This document shows positions 45,497 to 55,639 of a stretch of 64,000 nucleotides of DNA, piece after piece; the stretch's first letter is position 1, and each line of letters opens with the position of its first letter. This DNA is from Bermanella sp044597725. Lineage in GTDB: Bacteria; Pseudomonadota; Gammaproteobacteria; Pseudomonadales; Oceanobacteraceae. A program made the translations under genes and the position numbers. The notes beneath the pieces are model-generated. The model saw nothing but the letters and a program-made list of their open reading frames with translations. It was not told the origin of the DNA and did no database searches. The stretch covers positions 2,232,001-2,296,000 of the forward strand of contig NZ_CP139003.1 in NCBI RefSeq assembly GCF_044597725.1, read 5' to 3'.

Positions 45497-46785
45497 TAGC
45501 CAATAAACTCAACATTACCCATGTAAGGCTTAAGTACCTCTGGAATAGCAACACGTCCATCAGCTTGCTGGTAGTTTTCCAGTACCGCCACCAGTGTGCG
45601 CCCTACTGCTAAGCCTGAGCCGTTCACAGTGTGAAGGAGTTCAGGTTTGTTGGTTTCAGGATTGCGCCACCGAGCTTGCATGCGACGAGCCTGATAATCT
45701 CTAAAATTACTGCACGATGAAATTTCCCGATACTTCTCTTGGCCAGGCAACCAAACCTCAAGGTCGTAGGTTTTAGCAGCCGAGAAACCCAAGTCGCCAC
45801 CGCACAAGTTCACAACCCGGTATGGCAAATCAAGCGCTTGAAGTATTGCTTCAGCATGACCCGTTAAATCTTCTAAAGCTTGATCACTATCACTTGGTTT
45901 TACCAGTTGTACCAACTCAACTTTTTCAAATTGGTGCTGACGAATCATGCCACGGGTATCGCGACCATAACTACCTGCTTCACTGCGGAAACATGGAGTA
46001 TGGGATGTCATTTTAAGTGGTAATTGTGCAGCGTCTAATATTTCATCACGGGCGATATTTGTGACCGGGACTTCTGCTGTTGGTATTAAATAATAATGCC
46101 CATCATTAAACGGAATCTTAAATAAATCTTCTTCAAATTTAGGTAACTGACCCGTGCCTCTTAGGCTCTCGGCATTCACCATGTAAGGCACATAGGTTTC
46201 AGTGTATTGGTGTTTATCGATATGCGTATCAAGCATAAATTGCGTCAATGCTCGGTGTAATCTTGCAATATACCCTTGCATAACGGCAAACCGTGAACCC
46301 GTCAACTTTGCCGCCAACTCAAAGTTTAAACCACCCACACCATGCCCAACGTCAACATGGTCTTTTACTTCAAAATCAAATTGTCTTGGTTCACCCCATT
46401 TACGAATTTCAACATTGTCTTCTTCGTCTTTACCTTCCGGAACGGAATCATCCGGTACATTTGGAATGCCCATGAGTAGCTGAGTGATTTGTTCTTGGAC
46501 ATCTTTTGCTTCAGCAACAGACGCCTCTAAACGACCATCTATGTCGCTAAGCTGCTCGGCCACTTTTTGCTTGGCATCATCTACCGACATACCCTGACCA
46601 ATTAACTGGCCAATTTGTTTAGATGCTTTCTTTTTTTCTGCCTGCAGGGTTTGGCTTTCAACATCGGCTTGTTTGCGCTTAGCATCTAGTGACTCAAATG
46701 CGACAACGTCAAAATTAACCCCTTTCTTATTAAGTGCTAGCGCAACCTCTTTAGGGTTTTCGCGAACTTTACGAATATCTAACAT
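45496..46785 (-). CDS. serS: Seryl-tRNA synthetase
   Basis: A 429-residue class II synthetase. The N-terminal coiled-coil arm (about 28-110) grips tRNA-Ser; motif 2 is in TPCFRSEAGSYGRDTRGMIR and motif 3 in GSGLAVGRTLVAVLEN. Charges tRNA-Ser and tRNA-Sec with serine. Located between crcB and cysG, the usual pseudomonad order. Confidence 0.98.
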   Translation of the reverse strand: MLDIRKVRENPKEVALALNKKGVNFDVVAFESLDAKRKQADVESQTLQAEKKKASKQIGQLIGQGMSVDDAKQKVAEQLSDIDGRLEASVAEAKDVQEQITQLLMGIPNVPDDSVPEGKDEEDNVEIRKWGEPRQFDFEVKDHVDVGHGVGGLNFELAAKLTGSRFAVMQGYIARLHRALTQFMLDTHIDKHQYTETYVPYMVNAESLRGTGQLPKFEEDLFKIPFNDGHYYLIPTAEVPVTNIARDEILDAAQLPLKMTSHTPCFRSEAGSYGRDTRGMIRQHQFEKVELVQLVKPSDSDQALEDLTGHAEAILQALDLPYRVVNLCGGDLGFSAAKTYDLEVWLPGQEKYREISSCSNFRDYQARRMQARWRNPETNKPELLHTVNGSGLAVGRTLVAVLENYQQADGRVAIPEVLKPYMGNVEFIG

Positions 46786-46797
46786 GTTCTAATCCAA

Positions 46798-47172
46798 TTA
46801 AAATATCAGTTTGGCTATTTGCCATCCAACAAAACAGGCAATAAGGCACCCTGTCACACTAACCAAAAAATAAACAATGGCGGTTTGCCATTGTCCTGAG
46901 TTGATGAGATTGAGCCCCTCCATGGAGAAGGTAGAGAATGTAGTGAACGCACCTAAAAAACCAACCATCACCAATTCTCGCCAATATCCACTCATTTTGA
47001 GGTAATCAATGATGAGTACAGCGAAGAAACCCATAAGCAGGGCGCCAATTAAATTAACCGCTAGTGTAGCAAAAGGAAAAGACGTGCCCAACTGTTTCAT
47101 GGTCAGGGCACTCACATAAGCTCGCCCCATCGCCCCAAACGCACCACCAATGGCAATAAATAAATAATGCAT
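46798..47172 (-). CDS. crcB: Fluoride ion channel CrcB/Fluc
   Basis: A 124-residue membrane protein with four helices. GGAFGAMGRAYV at the N-terminus and GFLGAFTTFSTFSMEG in helix 3 are the Fluc hallmarks, the latter forming the fluoride path. It exports F- as a dual-topology dimer. The ATG lies directly after the rarA stop (TAAATG). No fluoride riboswitch is visible because the gene is inside the operon. Confidence 0.95.
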   Translation of the reverse strand: MHYLFIAIGGAFGAMGRAYVSALTMKQLGTSFPFATLAVNLIGALLMGFFAVLIIDYLKMSGYWRELVMVGFLGAFTTFSTFSMEGLNLINSGQWQTAIVYFLVSVTGCLIACFVGWQIAKLIF

Positions 47173-48513
47173 TTATGTATCCTCGTAGCGTTTAATTGGG
47201 CTTTGTTCGTCCAGTTGTTTTAAGTGGTCAAGTTTGTTGGCGATTTTAACTTCTAAACCTCGATGTACAGGCGTATAAAATACGTGCTCTTTTAACTCAG
47301 AAGGTAAATAGTTTTCACCCGCAGCATACGCCTCTGGCTCATCATGGGCGTATCGATACTCCTGCCCATAACCCTCCTCCTTCATTAAACTTGTAGGTGC
47401 ATTTCGCAAATGCACAGGCACATCGTAGCTGGGAGTCTTAGCAACAAGCGCACGGGCTTGGTTATAAGCATTGTATACCGCATTACTTTTGGGTACCGCA
47501 GCCAAATACATAATCGCCTGAGCAATAACAAGCTCACCTTCCGGGCTACCTAGACGCTCATATGCCTGCCAAGCATTAAGGGCTATTTCTGTGCCTCTAG
47601 GGTCGGCATTGCCGATATCTTCTGCTGCCATACGAATAACACGACGGGCGATATAGCGAGGATCACAACCACCATCCAGCATGCGTGCATACCAATACAT
47701 TGCACCATCTGGGCTCGAGCCTCTTACTGCTTTATGAAGAGCCGATATCTGCTCATAAAATATATCGCCGCCTTTATCGAATCGGCGCAACGACTCTTGG
47801 CTAATTTCTTTTATCAAGTGCTCGTCAATAGATGATATGCCATCACTTTGAGCAAGCTCACAGGCCATTTCTAATAAGTTCAGTGCGGTACGGGCATCAC
47901 CATCACTGATCTGGACCAATGCTTGTTTGGCTTCATTTGTCAGAGCCAAGTGCAGGCTTTGCAAGTGATCATCTGATGCTAGGGCATGATCAAGTAATTG
48001 CTCAATACTTTCACTGGCAAGTGAGCGTAACTTATACACTCGCGCCCTAGAAAGTAATGCACTGTTTAGTTCGAAGCTTGGGTTTTCGGTGGTTGCACCA
48101 ATAAAAATAAAGGTTCCATCTTCCACGTAGGGTAAAAATGCATCTTGCTGAGATTTATTAAAGCGATGCACTTCATCTACAAACAAAAGCGAAGGACGAC
48201 CTTGTTGTCGCGCCATTTTTGCCTGCTCTACAGCAAGGCGAATTTCTTTAACGCCATCCATAACCGCAGAAACAGCCAAAAACTGAGCGTTCATATAGTG
48301 TGCTAACAAGGTAGCTAGTGTGGTTTTACCTACCCCTGGCGGACCCCAAAAGATCATACTGTGTAGCTGCCCCTTTTCGATCACTCGGCGCAGCGCTTTA
48401 CCTTCGCCTAGAAGATGCTCTTGGCCAAAGTAGTGATCTAGGTGTTTGGGTCGCACTCGCGATGCTAGGGGCTGATACACCGACCCTTCTTGCTGAAATA
48501 GGTTGTCCTGCAT
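47173..48513 (-). CDS. rarA: Replication-associated recombination protein RarA (MgsA)
   Basis: A 446-residue AAA+ ATPase starting at ATG 48513; a longer reading overlaps lolA and is unlikely. Walker A GPPGVGKTTLATLL, the LLFVDEVHRFNKSQQD Walker B and the C-terminal MgsA domain (MKEEGYGQEYRYAHD) are present. Acts at stalled forks and on SSB-coated ssDNA. The lolA stop precedes it by one base. Confidence 0.96.
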   Translation of the reverse strand: MQDNLFQQEGSVYQPLASRVRPKHLDHYFGQEHLLGEGKALRRVIEKGQLHSMIFWGPPGVGKTTLATLLAHYMNAQFLAVSAVMDGVKEIRLAVEQAKMARQQGRPSLLFVDEVHRFNKSQQDAFLPYVEDGTFIFIGATTENPSFELNSALLSRARVYKLRSLASESIEQLLDHALASDDHLQSLHLALTNEAKQALVQISDGDARTALNLLEMACELAQSDGISSIDEHLIKEISQESLRRFDKGGDIFYEQISALHKAVRGSSPDGAMYWYARMLDGGCDPRYIARRVIRMAAEDIGNADPRGTEIALNAWQAYERLGSPEGELVIAQAIMYLAAVPKSNAVYNAYNQARALVAKTPSYDVPVHLRNAPTSLMKEEGYGQEYRYAHDEPEAYAAGENYLPSELKEHVFYTPVHRGLEVKIANKLDHLKQLDEQSPIKRYEDT

Positions 48514-48514
48514 A

Positions 48515-49138
48515 CTATTGGCTGCGAATAATATCGGTTCCTTCGGGCACATTAAACTCGAACATGGATGCAGGGGCTTGGACTTGCTTATCCACATCAG
48601 TAAAAGCAACAGACGTTACCTGACCCACTTCATCTTTAATAATGAGCTGCTTAATTTGACCGTCGTTAAATTCCAATTCAAGGCGAGAAAATAAATTACC
48701 CGATTGCTTTGGTATTAAAGCAAATTGCAATTCGCTTTCATTTTCGCTGGCATAAACGTCATAGTGCTTAGCAATTTCACTAACCTCTCCACCCAATATC
48801 AAAACAGGAGTGGAAGACATGCGTTTATCCAATGTTTGCACTGTAACTTGTTCAAGATCTTCGTCGTACACCCAAAGTGTTGTGCCATTGCTCACCAGCA
48901 ATTGCGCAAATGGTTCTTCACTTTCCCAATAAAATTTATTAGGTTTTGCAACGGTTAATGAGCCAGCCTGCTTTTGCAATACTTGGCCCTGCCCATCTCG
49001 ACTAATTTGTTCAAAATTAGCACTAAATTGATCAAACTTTGACAACTCTTGTTTTAGTTTTTCCAAGTCTGACGTTTGTGCAAACACCAAACTGCTAAAC
49101 GATAAGAAAACTAAGGTTGCACTGATTACTTTTAACAT
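48515..49138 (-). CDS. lolA: Outer-membrane lipoprotein carrier LolA
   Basis: A 207-residue periplasmic carrier. I favour ATG 49138 (MLKVISATLVFLSFSSLVFA signal peptide) over the ATG three codons earlier, because GTGAG lies nine bases ahead. The barrel pattern with FSANFEQISRDGQGQVLQ and KPNKFYWESEEPF is LolA. It ferries lipoproteins from LolCDE to LolB. Sits between ftsK and rarA as in pseudomonads. Confidence 0.95.
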   Translation of the reverse strand: MLKVISATLVFLSFSSLVFAQTSDLEKLKQELSKFDQFSANFEQISRDGQGQVLQKQAGSLTVAKPNKFYWESEEPFAQLLVSNGTTLWVYDEDLEQVTVQTLDKRMSSTPVLILGGEVSEIAKHYDVYASENESELQFALIPKQSGNLFSRLELEFNDGQIKQLIIKDEVGQVTSVAFTDVDKQVQAPASMFEFNVPEGTDIIRSQ

Positions 49139-49169
49139 TGATTGCATCTCACTTGTTTCGCTAACTAAA

Positions 49170-51539
49170 TTAATGTGCCACCGGAGGCGGTGCTATTACT
49201 TCACGGGCACCGTTTTGACTTGGCTCACTTACCACACCCGCTTGCTCCATAGATTCCACCAACCTAGCTGCGCGATTGTAGCCAATACGAAGTTTTCGTT
49301 GAACGCTAGAAATAGAGACTTTGCGTGTTTGCGTTACAAAAGCAACTGCTTCATCGAACAATGCATCTGTCTCACCGTCATCACCTTCGGCTGGAAATCC
49401 GGGCACAACAATAGAGCTATCACCACCTTCGGTAATTGATTCAATAAAGTCAGGCTCACCTCGCGCTTTCCAATCGGCTACCACAGCATGAACTTCATGG
49501 TCATCGACAAAGGCACCGTGAACACGAATAGGAAGTGACGTTCCTGGTGGCAGGTAAAGCATGTCACCGTGCCCCAACAATTGCTCGGCGCCACCCTGAT
49601 CAAGAATGGTTCGAGAATCGATACGCGAGCTTACCTGGAATGCCATACGTGTTGGCACATTTGCTTTGATTAGACCTGTGATGATATCGACACTGGGTCG
49701 CTGTGTAGCCAAAATCAAATGAATACCCGCCGCCCTTGCCTTCTGTGCGATACGTGCAATAAGCTCTTCGACCTTTTTACCAACAATCATCATCATGTCG
49801 GCAAATTCATCAATCACCACCACAATGTAAGGCAGTTTTTCTAGTTCTGGAGGATACTCTTCAAAGCTCTCCTCTGCTTTCCATAAAGGATCAGTCAGTG
49901 GCTCACCACGCTCTTTTGCATCCAGTACTTTTTTGTTGTAGCCAGCGATATTACGCACACCTAACGAAGCCATTAATTTATAGCGACGCTCCATTTCCCC
50001 AACACACCAGCGCAGGCCATTTGCGGCTTCTTTCATGTCGGTAATAACCGGCGTAAGCAAATGAGGTATGCCATCATAAACCGATAGCTCTAACATTTTA
50101 GGGTCCACCATAATCATGCGTACATCATCTGGTGATGCCTTGTAGAGCATACTAATGAGCATGCTATTTACCCCGACTGACTTACCCGAACCTGTTGTAC
50201 CAGCAACTAATAAATGGGGCATTTTTGCCAGGTCCGCGGTTACTGGGTCACCTGCAATGTCATGGCCTAACGCCATTGATAATGGAGACTTGTTAGATTG
50301 ATACTCTTTAGAAGCAATAACATCACCTAAAAATACCATGGCACGGTTTTCATTGGGCACTTCTAACCCCATGACCGATTTACCAGGGATAACTTCAACC
50401 ACACGCACACTAATCATGGCCAGAGAACGCGCTAAGTCTTTCGCTAAGTTCGATATCTTAGATGCTTTCACACCGGGAGCTGGTTGGATTTCAAATCGAG
50501 TAATAACTGGCCCAGGGCTAACAGATACAACTTCCGCTTTAACGCCAAAGTCATGTAATTTTCTTTCCAGTAAGCGCGACATATCTTCGAGCTGTTGCTC
50601 GGTATAGCCATACTCTTGCTCGCCCTCTTGGCGATTTAAGAGCTTAAGTGGTGGCAACGCATCTAGCTCAAACAATGTACCCTGAGCACCCGTACCTTTC
50701 GATTTCTTTTTAAATGGCTCTATTTTTAGAGCTTTCTTTTGTTCAGCCACGGCGGTAGCGGCTTTTTTCGTCACCGACTTCATCACGCTTTCTGCGCTTT
50801 TTTCAGTTTTCGTCGCAGCAACGGGTTTATCGGGTTGCGCCGTTAATGTAGGCACGTCGAGTAAAACAGGTTCTTGCTTATTAGTGGCGAACGACGAAGT
50901 TGGCTGATGTATATTCTTTGTGCTTTTTTTACGCTTGGCTCTTTCACGAATCGCATTTAAACCTTTAAGTACCCAACCGCCTAAATCATCTACTGTAGCA
51001 ACCCATGATAAGTGCGCCCAAATAGATAAACCAAACAGGAACACCGCAAAACTTATAAGTGTGCCACCGACCAAACCAAAATTTATAACCAAAGGCTCGG
51101 CAATACTCTGCCCTAAAATCCCCCCAGCACCTGCAGGCAGTAATTGCGATTCGTCATAGACAAAACTCAGTACGGAGCCGGCAAGCATAAGAATAAAAAG
51201 CCCAGTTAAACGCCATACCCAGCCTAATACAGAGTATTTGATATACACTTTTTTGCGCTGAAATGGTGTGGCCAGTGGAAGCACGGCCAGAATATAGGCC
51301 ACATAGCCAAACATGGAGAACAGCAAATCGGACACAAATGCGCCAATTCGTCCACCCCAATTATGGATATCCTGCTCAGAAAAGGACTGACGCCAGCCGG
51401 GGTCTTCTGGGTGGTAAGTAACCAATGCCAGCATGAGCAATACAGCGAGCAGCGCAAGCACCAAGGCAATACCTTGTTTGCCACCTTGCTGAACTTGTTG
51501 CTGCCAGTCTACTTGAACTTTTTCTTTATTATTAAACAC
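49170..51539 (-). CDS. ftsK: DNA translocase FtsK
   Basis: A 789-residue protein starting at GTG 51539 (AAAGG four bases ahead). Four N-terminal helices (to about 190), a charged linker (about 195-300), the RecA-like motor with Walker A AGTTGSGKSVGVNS at about 440, and the C-terminal gamma winged helix (VSISSVQRKLRIGYNRAARL) that reads KOPS. It coordinates septation with chromosome dimer resolution. The linker is short compared with E. coli FtsK (1329), typical of pseudomonads. Confidence 0.96.
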   Translation of the reverse strand: MFNNKEKVQVDWQQQVQQGGKQGIALVLALLAVLLMLALVTYHPEDPGWRQSFSEQDIHNWGGRIGAFVSDLLFSMFGYVAYILAVLPLATPFQRKKVYIKYSVLGWVWRLTGLFILMLAGSVLSFVYDESQLLPAGAGGILGQSIAEPLVINFGLVGGTLISFAVFLFGLSIWAHLSWVATVDDLGGWVLKGLNAIRERAKRKKSTKNIHQPTSSFATNKQEPVLLDVPTLTAQPDKPVAATKTEKSAESVMKSVTKKAATAVAEQKKALKIEPFKKKSKGTGAQGTLFELDALPPLKLLNRQEGEQEYGYTEQQLEDMSRLLERKLHDFGVKAEVVSVSPGPVITRFEIQPAPGVKASKISNLAKDLARSLAMISVRVVEVIPGKSVMGLEVPNENRAMVFLGDVIASKEYQSNKSPLSMALGHDIAGDPVTADLAKMPHLLVAGTTGSGKSVGVNSMLISMLYKASPDDVRMIMVDPKMLELSVYDGIPHLLTPVITDMKEAANGLRWCVGEMERRYKLMASLGVRNIAGYNKKVLDAKERGEPLTDPLWKAEESFEEYPPELEKLPYIVVVIDEFADMMMIVGKKVEELIARIAQKARAAGIHLILATQRPSVDIITGLIKANVPTRMAFQVSSRIDSRTILDQGGAEQLLGHGDMLYLPPGTSLPIRVHGAFVDDHEVHAVVADWKARGEPDFIESITEGGDSSIVVPGFPAEGDDGETDALFDEAVAFVTQTRKVSISSVQRKLRIGYNRAARLVESMEQAGVVSEPSQNGAREVIAPPPVAH

Positions 51540-51614
51540 TTAGCCTTTAGCCTAGTTGGTGCGGTAAAATCACGATTGTATCGTGTTGATTAGAATTATC
51601 TAGCAAAGGTTCCC

Positions 51615-52298
51615 ATGACATTGGTGATTTCGTCCTTAAATCAAGATATATCTTGGTTTCCCAAGCCAGATCAAGCTCTGGAAGAACCCAATGGGCTGCT
51701 TGCATTCGGTGGAGACCTGAGTCCTGAGCGCCTCAAGGCTGCATACTCTAATGGATTATTCCCTTGGTTTAGCGAGGGCGACCCTATTTTATGGTGGTGC
51801 CCCAATCCCAGGTCTGTTTTATATCCCGAGCTATTTAAACCCTCTCGTTCGCTGCTCAAATTCATGCGCAATACTGATTACAGCGTGCACTCTGACACAG
51901 TATTTGAAAACGTTTTAGATGGGTGCGCAACCACACGAGAGGATACATGGATTACACCTGAAATGCATGATGCTTATTCACAACTTCATCAAATGGGTAC
52001 GGCCCATAGCATGGAGTACTGGTTAGACGGTGAGTTACGCGGCGGGCTTTATGGCCTGCAAATTGGCGCTGTATTCTTTGGTGAATCCATGTTCTCAACC
52101 TCAGATAACGCTAGCAAGGTTGCATTTTTTCACTTATGCCAGCATCTGATTCAAATTGGCGTAAAATTAATTGATTGCCAAGTGCACAACCCGCACCTAG
52201 CAAGCCTAGGGGCGGTGGAAATATCACGAGATACTTTTTTGGAAAAACTGAAAGTGCTCATCCAGCAACCAGTCGAATGGGGGCAATTCCATGGATAG
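51615..52298 (+). CDS. aat: Leucyl/phenylalanyl-tRNA--protein transferase
   Basis: A 227-residue GNAT-like transferase. FPKPDQALEEPNGLLAFGGD, then GLFPWFSEGDPILWWCPNPR, and FGESMFSTSDNASKVAFFHL are the family signatures. Adds Leu/Phe to N-terminal Arg/Lys to create N-degrons for ClpS-ClpAP. The 3' end overlaps the next gene by eight bases. Promoter lies in the short gap from ftsK. Confidence 0.96.
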   Translation: MTLVISSLNQDISWFPKPDQALEEPNGLLAFGGDLSPERLKAAYSNGLFPWFSEGDPILWWCPNPRSVLYPELFKPSRSLLKFMRNTDYSVHSDTVFENVLDGCATTREDTWITPEMHDAYSQLHQMGTAHSMEYWLDGELRGGLYGLQIGAVFFGESMFSTSDNASKVAFFHLCQHLIQIGVKLIDCQVHNPHLASLGAVEISRDTFLEKLKVLIQQPVEWGQFHG

Positions 52299-53031
52299 AC
52301 AAGATTACACCGCCCAGCAGAGTATTCGCCTGTTTACCATGACGGAAGAACATGCCTGCTCTTATTTACCTGATAAAATGGCCAACTCAGCCTTTGTAGA
52401 TCCAAGTAATCCGCCCAACTGGGAACAATATGTTGCCCTAAGCAAACTTGGCTTTAGGCGCTCAGGCAGCCATTTTTATCGTCCAAACTGCCCTGCTTGC
52501 AACGAATGTAAATCGTGTCGAATCGTTTGTGATGAATTCGATTTTTCCAAGAAACGCTTCAAACGCATTCTCAACAAAGCCAAAACACTTACCTTTCAGC
52601 TTGAACCAGCACACTTTAATGCAGAACACTATGATGTATACGAGCGCTACATCAATGCCCGCCATCATGATGGTGATATGTATCCTGCATCTATTGAGCA
52701 ATACTCCAATTTCTTGCTATCTGAATTGCCCTATAGTCATCTATTCACCATGCGTGATGACCAAGGCCAAGTTATTGCGGCCACATGTGTCGATTATCTA
52801 GATGATGGTATTAGCGCTATTTATACTTACTTCGATCCTGATTACAGCGATATGAGCTTAGGTACGCTAGCGGTTTTAAAACTATGCGAACTGGCTTTGG
52901 AGCAAAACCTTGCCTATGTCTATTTAGGTTACTGGGTAAAAAACAGTCCCAAAATGGCCTACAAGCGCCAATTCGACCCACTTGAGATATTTAACGGAAC
53001 TATTTGGCAACCAATTTCCCATGAAAACTAG
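52291..53031 (+). CDS. bpt: Aspartate/glutamate leucyltransferase (bacterial Ate/Bpt)
   Basis: A 246-residue arginyltransferase-family protein. The N-terminal Cys cluster CPACNECKSCR matches the family metal/heme-sensitive motif, and YLGYWVKNSPKMAYKRQF is the conserved C-terminal core. In gammaproteobacteria it attaches leucine to N-terminal Asp/Glu, feeding the same ClpS pathway as aat. Overlaps aat by eight bases. Confidence 0.95.
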   Translation: MDRQDYTAQQSIRLFTMTEEHACSYLPDKMANSAFVDPSNPPNWEQYVALSKLGFRRSGSHFYRPNCPACNECKSCRIVCDEFDFSKKRFKRILNKAKTLTFQLEPAHFNAEHYDVYERYINARHHDGDMYPASIEQYSNFLLSELPYSHLFTMRDDQGQVIAATCVDYLDDGISAIYTYFDPDYSDMSLGTLAVLKLCELALEQNLAYVYLGYWVKNSPKMAYKRQFDPLEIFNGTIWQPISHEN

Positions 53032-53090
53032 CTAAATGCCTGTTTTTCAGGCAAAATGCGCAGCGTTTTTATTGTGATTCAGGTGAGTGA

Positions 53091-53309
53091 ATGTCTAGAG
53101 AAGATCATATCGAAATGGATGGCGAGGTAATGGACACCCTGCCAAACACCATGTTCCGCGTAAAGTTAGAAAATGGCCACATCGTAACGGCCCACATTTC
53201 TGGTAAAATGCGCAAGAACTATATCCGTATTCTTACGGGCGATAAGGTAAAAGTTGAATTAACCCCTTACGACTTAAGTAAAGGTCGTATTACTTATCGA
53301 GCCCGCTAA
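53091..53309 (+). CDS. infA: Translation initiation factor IF-1
   Basis: A 72-residue S1/OB-fold protein (MSREDHIEMDGEVMDTLPNT), including the conserved RVKLENGH and HISGKMRKNYIRI. It binds the 30S A site during initiation. AGGTGAG precedes the ATG. An intrinsic terminator follows the stop. Confidence 0.98.
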   Translation: MSREDHIEMDGEVMDTLPNTMFRVKLENGHIVTAHISGKMRKNYIRILTGDKVKVELTPYDLSKGRITYRAR

Positions 53310-53310
53310 T

Positions 53311-53336
53311 AAAAAAAGCCCCGAGGGGCTTTTTTT
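53311..53336. terminator. Bidirectional terminator between infA and clpA
   Basis: AAAAAAAGCCCCGAGGGGCT then TTTTTTT: a GC stem with T-runs on both strands. It ends infA on the plus strand and clpA on the minus strand. Confidence 0.92.
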
Positions 53337-53362
53337 ATATCTACAGATTTTCCAGCCCTAAC

Positions 53363-55636
53363 CTAGGCCTGCACTTCTTGAGGCACATCTTCGTCCTCCA
53401 CCACTTTTAGCTTGATCTCATCATCAGCCACATCAATCTTAATGGTTCCACCTTTTTCTGAAAGCTCACCAAACAAGATCATTTCTGCTAGCGGTTTCTT
53501 CACCTCATCCTGTATTAGACGAGCCATGGGTCGAGCCCCCATTTGTGGGTCATAGCCTTTTTCCGCTAACCAGTCTCGAGCTGCATCTGTGGCATAAACC
53601 ACAACCTTTTTATCCTCTAGTTGAGATTGAAGCTCGGCCAAGAACTTATCAACCACGTGGCCAATAACATCTTTGCTAAGAGCAGAAAACTGAATAATGT
53701 TATCCAAGCGATTGCGGAACTCAGGTGTAAACATTCTGCGAATCACTTCCATGGCATCGGTCTCATGGTTTTGTTCGTTAAACCCAATCGACCGGCGACT
53801 TGCCACTTCTGCACCAGCATTGGTCGTCATGATTAACACCACATGACGGAAGTCGGTTTTGCGACCATTATTATCGGTTAACGTGCCATGATCCATTACC
53901 TGGAGTAGAAGATTAAATACATCAGGGTGCGCTTTTTCAATCTCATCCAATAACAGCACACAGTGCGGTGTCTTATTAACGGCTTCGGTCAATAGGCCAC
54001 CTTGATCATAGCCAACATAACCAGGAGGCGCACCGATTAGACGCGACACCGTGTGGGCTTCCATATACTCAGACATATCAAAGCGCACCAGCTCCATACC
54101 CAACACATGGGCCAACTGGCGAGTCACCTCCGTTTTACCTACACCTGTGGGACCAGCAAATAAGAATGAACCAATTGGCTTCTCGGGTGCTTTAAGGCCC
54201 GCCCGAGATAGCTTAATGGCGTTAGCCAAATTCGTTATGGCTTCGTCCTGACCATAAACCATCATCTTCATGTTTTTATCAAGACTTTGTAGCGCTTTCT
54301 TGTCATCTAGATTTACGGTTCTCGATGGAATCCGGGCAATCTTGGCGACCACTTTTTCTACATCAGCTACATTGATCACTTTTTTACGCTTGCTTGGCGA
54401 TACCAAACGTTGACTTGCCCCTGCTTCATCAATGACATCAATAGCTTTGTCAGGCATATGGCGATCACGAATATAGCGGTCAGCCAACTCAGAGGCAGCT
54501 TTGAGCGCTTTATCTGTGTACTTAAGTTGGTGGTGATCTTCAAATTGAGATTTAAGGCCCTTAAGGATTTTATAGGTATCCTCAACACTGGGTTCGATTA
54601 CATCAATTTTTTGGAAGCGACGCGCAAGCGCACTGTCTTTCTCGAAAATACCTCTAAATTCGTTAAACGTGGTAGAGCCCATGCAGCGCAAATCACCGCT
54701 GCTAAGTAATGGTTTCAACAAATTAGAGGCATCCATCACTCCGCCAGATGCTGCACCGGCACCAATAATGGTATGGATTTCATCTATAAATAATATCGAC
54801 TTAGGCTGTTTTTTTAGTTCCGCTAATAATGCTTTAAAGCGTTTTTCAAAATCGCCACGGTATTTTGTGCCTGCTAAGAGCGCACCCATATCAAGGCTAT
54901 AGACCACCGCATCTTCCATAATTTCTGGAATTTTTTTATCGACAATACGACGCGCCAACCCTTCAGCGATGGCAGTCTTACCGACCCCTGACTCACCTAC
55001 TAACAAGGGGTTATTTTTTCTACGGCGGGACAGGATTTGGATACAACGCAGTAATTCTTCATCACGCCCAATAAGAGGATCTATTTTTCCTTCTTTCGCC
55101 AACTTATTTAAATTGGTTGCATAGTTATCTAGGGCAGCACTGGATTCGCTACCCATTTCTTCATCCATTTGCTCTTGCTCAGGCTCTTCTTGGTCACCGG
55201 TAAGCTTGGATATGCCATGGCTAATAAAATTCACAACATCAATGCGAGCGATGTTTTGTTGTTTAAGAAAATAAACCGCTTGGCTTTCTTGTTCACTAAA
55301 AATGGCCACCAATACGTTGGCACCTGTTACTTCAGATTTACCCGAGCTTTGCACATGGAATACAGCCCGCTGTAAAACGCGCTGAAATCCTAATGTTGGC
55401 TGCGTCTCACGATCTTGCTCTGCTTCGGGCAATAAAGGTGTGGTGGAATCAACAAAGTCATTTAAGTCCTTCGCCAAGCGCTCCACTTCGGCTCCGCATG
55501 ATAACAAAACTTCTCGCGCAGCTTCATTGGCCGTCAATGCAAGCAACAGGTGCTCAACCGTCATAAATTCATGACGTTTTAGCCGCGCGTCCTTGAACGC
55601 GGTATTGAGCGTAGATTCTAGGTCTTTATTTAACAT
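53363..55636 (-). CDS. clpA: ATP-dependent Clp protease ATP-binding subunit ClpA
   Basis: A 757-residue Hsp100 with N-domain, D1 (Walker A GESGVGKTAIAE) and D2 (GPTGVGKTEVTRQ). The IGF loop for ClpP docking lies in the D2 region (RRSIGFNEQNHET). With ClpS and ClpP it degrades N-degron substrates. The start is three bases after clpS. C-terminus ends at a shared terminator with infA. Confidence 0.97.
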   Translation of the reverse strand: MLNKDLESTLNTAFKDARLKRHEFMTVEHLLLALTANEAAREVLLSCGAEVERLAKDLNDFVDSTTPLLPEAEQDRETQPTLGFQRVLQRAVFHVQSSGKSEVTGANVLVAIFSEQESQAVYFLKQQNIARIDVVNFISHGISKLTGDQEEPEQEQMDEEMGSESSAALDNYATNLNKLAKEGKIDPLIGRDEELLRCIQILSRRRKNNPLLVGESGVGKTAIAEGLARRIVDKKIPEIMEDAVVYSLDMGALLAGTKYRGDFEKRFKALLAELKKQPKSILFIDEIHTIIGAGAASGGVMDASNLLKPLLSSGDLRCMGSTTFNEFRGIFEKDSALARRFQKIDVIEPSVEDTYKILKGLKSQFEDHHQLKYTDKALKAASELADRYIRDRHMPDKAIDVIDEAGASQRLVSPSKRKKVINVADVEKVVAKIARIPSRTVNLDDKKALQSLDKNMKMMVYGQDEAITNLANAIKLSRAGLKAPEKPIGSFLFAGPTGVGKTEVTRQLAHVLGMELVRFDMSEYMEAHTVSRLIGAPPGYVGYDQGGLLTEAVNKTPHCVLLLDEIEKAHPDVFNLLLQVMDHGTLTDNNGRKTDFRHVVLIMTTNAGAEVASRRSIGFNEQNHETDAMEVIRRMFTPEFRNRLDNIIQFSALSKDVIGHVVDKFLAELQSQLEDKKVVVYATDAARDWLAEKGYDPQMGARPMARLIQDEVKKPLAEMILFGELSEKGGTIKIDVADDEIKLKVVEDEDVPQEVQA

Positions 55637-55639
55637 ATT

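Noticed and set aside
46798..47172. Fluoride riboswitch ahead of crcB
   Set aside because: The ATG follows the rarA stop directly, leaving no leader for a riboswitch.
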